From Corbicula japonica (taxonomy: Eukaryota; Mollusca; Bivalvia; Venerida; Cyrenidae), in NCBI GenBank assembly GCA_038501625.1, contig JAZAYU010000009.1, forward strand, positions 5,570,396-5,634,395: a stretch of DNA of 64,000 bases, in the 5' to 3' direction. This document shows, piece by piece, positions 58,841 through 64,000 of this stretch. Each line of letters begins with the position of its first letter. Positions within the stretch are counted from its first letter, which is position 1. The notes beneath the pieces were generated by a model that saw only the letters and a list, made by a program, of their open reading frames with translations, made no database searches and had not been told where the DNA came from. Both the position numbers and the translations under genes were made by a program.

Positions 58841-59987
58841 CACACACACACACACACTAAGCACACAACAATGCACATACTAATGCACACACATACACCG
58901 AACCGCCAAAGTGACAACTAAGTCGAGCTCACCCCAAACAGGCTTGACAAAATCATAATTTCCCAGCCTGATACAGTAAACAGGAACAAACAACCCTTTA
59001 ATGTAACAACACTGTCTCATAGAAACAGAAAGCTATTTTCCATCTTGAACCAAATCTACAATCTCAGAAATAGTAGCTCTTTACTTAAGAGATCATGCTG
59101 GCTGTAAAAAAAACTCTGCATACACAAACTTAACTCCTCACCTCAAGGGCTACTACTCCTGAAAAGTGGGATATGTTTAATCCTATTCATTCACTATTAG
59201 TAACTGCATAGATAGTCTCCCTTTGATACATACACTTCAACTGGTCTATCTGTTAGAATGTTACAATTTCACCAGTCAAAGTTAACTGATTAAAGCATGA
59301 GATAAAATTGATCAATTCTGTTGTATGGTAAACTAAAGCTACAACACTGCTTTAAAAAATTGGTCAGTTTTTTTGTTATGAAATGACTTTCAGACATAAA
59401 ATTTCAGAAACTAAATAAATGTGTTTATTACAAATTTACGTTACGACCGGAAGCATTATTCAAGGTCGCAGGGCATTAACTTATGAAATGGCATGGCCAT
59501 TATTGATAATGGCCCTGCGATTTTTTTTTTTACATTTTCAATTGTTATTCGTGGTTTCGTCACATTTCATGTTTAAAATAAGAATAAATTGTACATACCC
59601 GTGAATACCGTGAAGTATTCCCGATTTAAAATTACTGTTAGCCTATCCTTTTTTATTTTCCATTCATTTTCTCCATAATTCACATAGAGCCTGATGGTAA
59701 CAAAGCTCGCAACAGAGGTATAAGAATGAAACACTCTCAGATTATAGCATTTACAGACTCATACCACGATAATCACTTTTAGCATTCAAAGTATTAGCAA
59801 ATTCCTATCATTTCCCGTGAAAATAATCAAATGGTACTGTTTGAAATAGTAAACATGACGTCACATATCAATCAAATGACGTATGAACTGGCATCGTGAC
59901 CTGATAATTAAATTAATAAAAGTGCTCCATCAAGTACAAAGTAAAATAAAGTAAAACGAGTGTCATGTTAATGTACACATGTAATAA

Positions 59988-60134
59988 ATAGGTAAATTAA
60001 TGGGCAAGCAGTGCCACTTGTCGATAATGGCCCTGCCATATAGTAATGTCCCTCGGGCTAAAGCCCTCGGGCCATTATTCATATGGCAGGGCAATTATCG
60101 ACAAGTGGCACTGCTTGCCCATTTATTAACCTAT
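59988..60134. repeat. 147-bp near-perfect foldback in RSAD1 intron
   Basis: Left arm AATGGGCAAGCAGTGCCACT.. and right arm ..AGTGGCACTGCTTGCCCATT pair over about 55 bp, with loop TCCCTCGGGCTAAAGCCCTC. It ends 67 bp before the exon at 60202. A shorter related hairpin (CGCAGGGCATTAAC.. GGCCCTGCG) lies near 59467-59519. Confidence 0.8.
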
Positions 60135-60201
60135 ACATCTCATCATTCAAAGTTCAGTTTTTAACATGCTAATAACAAATTCAAGTTCACAGTATTCTAA
60201 C

Positions 60202-60409
60202 CTGTCTTTTTCTGATAGAGAAACAATCTTCCTTGTAGCATGACCATATTTTTCCACCTCAATCATCCAGTTGTCTGGTTCCAGGGTCTGTATTCTGGCT
60301 TCTCTCCCTTGGGCTCTCTGGTTCCCTGTCTGGGCATTCCTGGCTTCTCTCCCTTGTGCTTTATGGTTCCCAGTCTGGGCATTCTGCGGAACAAAACGTC
60401 CATGGGCAC
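60202..60409 (-). CDS. RSAD1: RSAD1 orthologue, exon with in-frame 45-bp tandem duplication
   Basis: Exon of 208 nt, acceptor TTGTTTACAG and donor GTTAGA, entered phase 1 and left phase 2. It begins (G)AHGRFVPQ, completing the GVGPGAHGR motif, and contains [20 protein letters not shown], closely like RSAD1 of vertebrates. Between these lie two copies of a 15-residue unit, NAQTGN-x2-AQGREAR, encoded by a near-identical 45-bp tandem duplication. Because the length is a multiple of three the frame is kept. The duplication sits in a loop where the vertebrate protein has one short Gly-rich segment. The exon ends [10 protein letters not shown]. Confidence 0.92.
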
Positions 60410-60549
60410 CTGTAAACAATGAAAATCCTCTTCAAGGGAAACAAACTGTAACTTCAAATATAATATCATCGTTTGATAAACTTGAAAACTATTGTACTAA
60501 GATCACCTAAAAATTAAGACCCTCCAGATATTAAGACTACTTTTTTAAA

Positions 60550-61185
60550 GTATCCGAAAACTTGACCTGGGAAACACATATAAACAATATTTGTAAAAAG
60601 GCAAACTCTACACTCTGATTTCTTAAACGTAATCTAAAGAACTGTTCCTTGGACTGTCGCAAACTAGCTTACATTACATTAGTACGTTCTACATTTGAAT
60701 ACGGTTCAATTATTTGGGATCCCTACCTCGTTAAGGACATAAACTCCATAGAAAAGATCCAACGCCACGCAGCAAGGTTCATTACCAGGGATTACACTTC
60801 TCGTGAGGAAGGAAGCATCCAAAGAATGTTGGATAAGCTTAACCTTGACACGCTACAGCAGCGCCGGAAGAACGCAAGGTTAGTCTTCCTCTTCAAGATT
60901 GTTAGGGGTATGGTGCCGGCCATAAACAGTGAAAATTATTTGACACCAATAATAAACAAACGTAAAATCATCCCAAAAATAAAACCAAATAGTGAAAGTG
61001 TAAACATCATTGAAAAATTTTGCATAAATCATTCGAACTGCTTTAAAACAAAATCTGCCAAAACCCAGCAATACAAAAACTCTTTTTTTATAAAATCAAT
61101 CCAAGACTGGAACGCCCTTGAAGAAATAACCGCATGTGCCAAGACAGTCGAGGGTTTCAAGACAGCCCTCGCGGGTCGTGACTGA
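60550..61185 (+). pseudogene. Non-LTR retrotransposon fragment (reverse transcriptase C-terminus)
   Basis: The frame beginning SENLTWETHINNICKKANS runs to a TGA stop inside the homologous region (60616-60618). It continues in the same frame through FLKRNLKNCS, AYITLVRSTFEYGSIIWDPY and IEKIQRHAARFIT to AGRD at 61185. This order (TW..HI..I..KA, L.R..L.YG...WDP, IE.IQR.AARFI, L.LD.L..RR) is the C-terminal end of the reverse transcriptase of Jockey/CR1-type LINEs. The copy is 5'-truncated and inactive. A CAGATA-repeat tail near 61243-61257 is probably its 3' end. It sits in an RSAD1 intron, antisense to that gene. Confidence 0.85.
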
Positions 61186-61344
61186 CCAAACAGCACTCCC
61201 TCAGACGTACTACGCCAGCAGTGGTTTCTACGTTGTACAGATACAGATACAGAAGTCCCTTTTTACAGTTTTGCTCTATTTTCCACCACAAAATCATGAC
61301 CATTCAACTGTTAAGACCAATTTTATCTAGTCTTGGGGGTGGTC

Positions 61345-61870
61345 ATAACCCGTTACTTCATATTATGCAGGTTTTATCGCATCCAGATCAGCTGGCACAT
61401 TTGTGCCTCTAATCAGAATCTACACTGTTAGCTTCTTGGTCAGAAAAGACCTAATGAATTAGAAAGCAAACAGTGCAAACTTGATCAGAAGTCACAGACG
61501 TGCTGTTTGTCCATGGATAATAGCCACATCCATACAGTTTTGCTTTGTATTCCACAACAAAAAAAGACCACTCAACTGTTAAGACCACTTTTGCCTGGTC
61601 CTGGAGGTGGTCTTATATGTTTACTACATATAAAAAGGTTTTATCACACATGCCAACAGTGTAGCTGATCAGAATCAACACTATCTGCTTCTTGGTTGTA
61701 AAAAACTAATAAATCAAAAGGTGATCAGAGAATCCTCATCAGAAGGCACTGATGTGCCACATCTGTTCAGTTAGATCTGTATCTACACTGTTTGCTACCT
61801 GGTTAAAAATAACCAAATGAATCTCAAACTGACTAGTGTAGATCATTATCAGACTGCACTGATGTGCGTG
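61345..61870. repeat. Family A fragments with flanking duplicate
   Basis: Two A fragments (61370-61515 and 61620-61870). The stretch TACAGTTTTGCT.TATTCCAC to GGTGGTC occurs twice (61274-61345 and 61538-61618), so this block was partly duplicated. It lies in an RSAD1 intron. Confidence 0.5.
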
Positions 61871-62152
61871 ACCTCAAACATGGAACCCTATTTCTGATGT
61901 TACCCAAAGGAGGGTCAAGTTTCAAACTTTGTAAATTGATCTATCAAATAAAAAACACCAATCTAGAGACATTTATTAAAAGCACAGGAGTTTGACATTT
62001 GAACAAAAATAGTTTTTACTTGTTATTTAGTCTTTATAAAAGACCTTGTCTTTATTGTAAAGACTAATCTATTTTTTTTATTATTAACAAGAATGTCAAA
62101 CTCCTGTGATTAAAAGTGTTATGAATGATTAACATGTGAAATGTGACATTAC

Positions 62153-62216
62153 CAGGGCCTACTCCAATATACTGTGAGCCTGACCAGTATGCCTGATTGT
62201 GTTTGCTCTCAAAGCC
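62153..62216 (-). CDS. RSAD1: RSAD1 orthologue, internal exon
   Basis: Exon of 64 nt, acceptor TATTTCAG and donor GTAATG, entered phase 0 and left phase 1. It reads GFESKHNQAYWSGSQYIGVGP plus one base. The pattern HN..YW.G..Y.GVGPGAHG is the signature that follows the radical-SAM barrel in HemW proteins; the AHG part is supplied by the next exon. The preceding intron (62217-63111) contains an LTR-retrotransposon remnant. Confidence 0.9.
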
Positions 62217-62279
62217 CTGAAATATAAATACAGTAAGGTACAAACTTAACCTGAAATAGCTTTAAAAAAATAGTAATGA

Positions 62280-62420
62280 CATCTGTGCCGTCTGATCTGG
62301 ATCTATAATGGTTGCTTCTTGGTCAGAAAAAATCAGTGTAGATACGGACGGCACAGACGTACTCGATGATCTGGATCAACACTGTTTGCCCATGGGATAA
62401 CAGCCATACCATATAGAGTA
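62280..62420. repeat. Family A fragment
   Basis: GTCTGATCTGGATCTATAATG, GGTCAGAAAAAATCAGTGTA and GATCAACACTGTTTGCCCAT in family order; in RSAD1 intron 62217-63111. Confidence 0.5.
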
Positions 62421-62566
62421 AAATGATAAACATTCAAGAAACAAAAGAGGAAAAAAGGGTAAATAATTAAATTTTTTACTACATATATATATATGTCATT
62501 TAAAGCATGTAAGACCAGTGTAGATCCAGATCAGCTGGCACATCTGTGTAGATCCTGATGAGATGG

Positions 62567-62997
62567 TTGTTTATGTTGACATGTTTATGACGAACAAGTT
62601 ATAGCAGACAGGACCAGATTGGCTGTGTAACAGCATTCAGTGGCCGGTGTGCAATATCGGCACTCCAATTTTCCCGCCACAAGATCTGCATACGACAGGA
62701 GACTGCCAACAGACGAAATCAGACCACACTGCCCAGGAAACCCTTATTCACAACATACAATCTACAGCGGTTTCATCGAAGTTAGAATATTTCTGTCTGG
62801 GCCACTTTACACAACTGGTAACAATCCTGGTCACGGCACCAAAATGTTAGCGATATAAATGAGAAAGAAATAACTCTTCCAGGTTCAACCTTTATTACGT
62901 TGTGTTGAAGCCTATTCAAAACAATGAATAGGCAGAAGCAACGTCACGACACCGCCAAATGTGGTGACCTCGCGACACCATCGCGCACTTTCTGACA
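62567..62997 (-). mobile_element. LTR-retrotransposon remnant: one LTR, PBS and leader
   Basis: On the - strand a 153-bp LTR (62997 to 62845) begins TGTCAGAAAG, contains AATAAAGG and ends CGCTAACA. It is followed after TTT by a primer-binding-site-like TGGTGCCGTGACCAGGAT, complementary in style to a tRNA 3' end, and then about 260 bp of leader. The block is flanked by GATGG at 62562-62566 and 62998-63002 and interrupts a family A copy. No gag or pol frame and no second LTR are present. The PBS style fits BEL/Pao- or Gypsy-like elements; the superfamily is not decided. Confidence 0.65.
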
Positions 62998-63111
62998 GAT
63001 GGCACTAAAGTGCTTGCTAATCTGCATCTACACTGTTTGCCCTCGCAAAAAAGGTATATCTATGATGGAAAAGGTTAAAGCATGTTTGGAACAATGTTTA
63101 AAGATTCCTAC

Positions 63112-63165
63112 CTCTTTAGCAAAGTTGGAAACTTCATATTGCTTCAGGCTTCGAGCTTCTAACAT
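63112..63165 (-). CDS. RSAD1: RSAD1 (HemW-like) orthologue, internal exon
   Basis: Exon of 54 nt on the - strand, acceptor TTCCTGCAG and donor GTAGGA, phase 0 at both ends. It reads MLEARSLKQYEVSNFAKE. The YEVSNFA motif is a hallmark of the coproporphyrinogen-oxidase-like radical-SAM family HemW/RSAD1, lying after the SAM-binding core. The methionine is internal, not a start. Earlier exons, including the one with the CxxxCxxC iron-sulfur motif, are outside the window beyond 64000. Confidence 0.87.
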
Positions 63166-63389
63166 CTGCAGGAAATCATTAATTTTAGTCTGACAATATT
63201 ATCTATAACAAGCAAAACTGGCATTTGTACTGTCTGTGCAAACTTAAGTCTCGGGAAAAACAAAACAAAAGATAACATGACAGTATTAGTATGTATGATA
63301 GAGTTTATCTTGATTTGAGATGATACTTAGTCAAGTATTTGAACTAGTTCAAAATAAGAATTACAACAGCCTAACCCCTATACCCCAAA

Positions 63390-63800
63390 TAATCACCAGT
63401 GTAAATCGAGATCAGCCGTCACATCCATGCAATCAGAACTGAATCCACTGTTCACATCTTGGTCAGACATAATCTAATGAATCTAAAAATGGACAGTGTT
63501 GATCCTGATCAGATGGCACCTATGTGCTGTCTGACCTGGAACTACACTGTTAGTCTACGCAAGAAAAATGTATCTGAGTAAATTCACTACTTATCCTTAA
63601 ACTTGACATGTTTTCCTCAACAGATGCACTTATCATTCACATGTTTAAATTCACAGGTGATGTGGGTTGAATTGGGTAAGTACCCCCAATCAACAACTTA
63701 TCATCATAAAGGTGACCAGTAGAGACCTTGATCATCCTTCTGGTCTGGATCTACACTGATCCCTTCTTGGCCAGAAATAACATAATGAATCCAAAAGTAG
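63390..63800. repeat. Two family A fragments
   Basis: Copy at 63390-63585 (GTGTAAATCGAGATCAGCCG, GTTGATCCTGATCAGATGGC) and a shorter one at 63700-63800. The rest of 63166-64000 is AT-rich with no exon recognised; earlier RSAD1 exons must lie beyond the window. Confidence 0.5.
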
Positions 63801-64000
63801 ATAATTTGTTCAATACCTAACTTACTTATTTATGATTATTTGCTAATTTAAAACTAGCATAAACATTTGCAAAAACCATGTTACAGGCAATGATAAATGG
63901 TTCTATGTTTATGTAGATCACTGGAATCAGTTACATTATTTTAGCACTGCTTGTACAATGTTCTCAATGTGCTAGCAATATACAGCAAGGCAACCGAGGT

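Overview
This 64 kb window is animal nuclear DNA. It is AT-rich, split-gene sequence in which coding exons are islands in a very large amount of interspersed repeat. The repeats are arrays of about 145-166 bp units carrying the AGGTCAAGGTCA block, foldback elements and hairpin-ended transposons. These, together with the protein families, point to a lophotrochozoan and most likely a bivalve mollusc; that assignment is inference from repeat style, not a search result. A run of exactly 500 Ns (3815-4314) marks an assembly gap.

Three genes can be named. (1) The 3' end of a CLEC16A/Ema orthologue lies on the + strand (exons 2819-2924, 13719-13989 and 16682-17913, with the stop at 17911). All splice phases agree and there is an AATAAA just after the stop. 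(2) A single-exon SOCS2/CISH-type suppressor of cytokine signalling (SH2 plus SOCS box, 245 aa) is on the - strand at 33827-34564. (3) The 3' six exons of an RSAD1 (HemW-like radical-SAM protein) orthologue are on the - strand from 63165 down to 56215. Their phases join into 194 residues ending in a stop. Weaker candidates are a membrane-protein exon (39607-40035, -), a coding-like piece beside the gap (4315-4700) and a possible terminal exon near 47045. The genes look unrelated in function and there are no operons.

Most of the rest is transposon-derived. 0-8 kb: foldback family 'A' (TTAA-flanked), palindrome family 'B', and two TA-flanked small DNA transposons. 8-12 kb: a nested pile of Helitron/Helentron-like elements with tandem-array cores. 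11.7-13.2 kb: a TTAA-flanked element. 14.1-15.9 kb: another array-bearing Helentron-like element inside a CLEC16A intron. 18-22 kb: two transposons inserted into family A copies, one of them with 92-bp terminal inverted repeats beginning with the exact heptamer CACAGTG and a 5-bp target duplication. 22-33 kb: A and B copies, a 1.1 kb element inserted into a B palindrome, and a Helentron-like element. 33-44 kb: SOCS gene, microsatellites, tRNA-derived sequences and family C copies. 44-50 kb: two more array-bearing elements. 50-56 kb: A and C copies. 56-64 kb: RSAD1, whose introns hold a LINE fragment, a long foldback, and an LTR-retrotransposon remnant with PBS and target duplication.

The most unusual signals are the CACAGTG-ended, 5-bp-TSD element (compatible with the Transib/RAG-like superfamily), the shared hairpin + CTAG/CTTG ends of the array-bearing elements with a common nuclear-receptor-like core, and the repeated use of A and B foldbacks as insertion targets.
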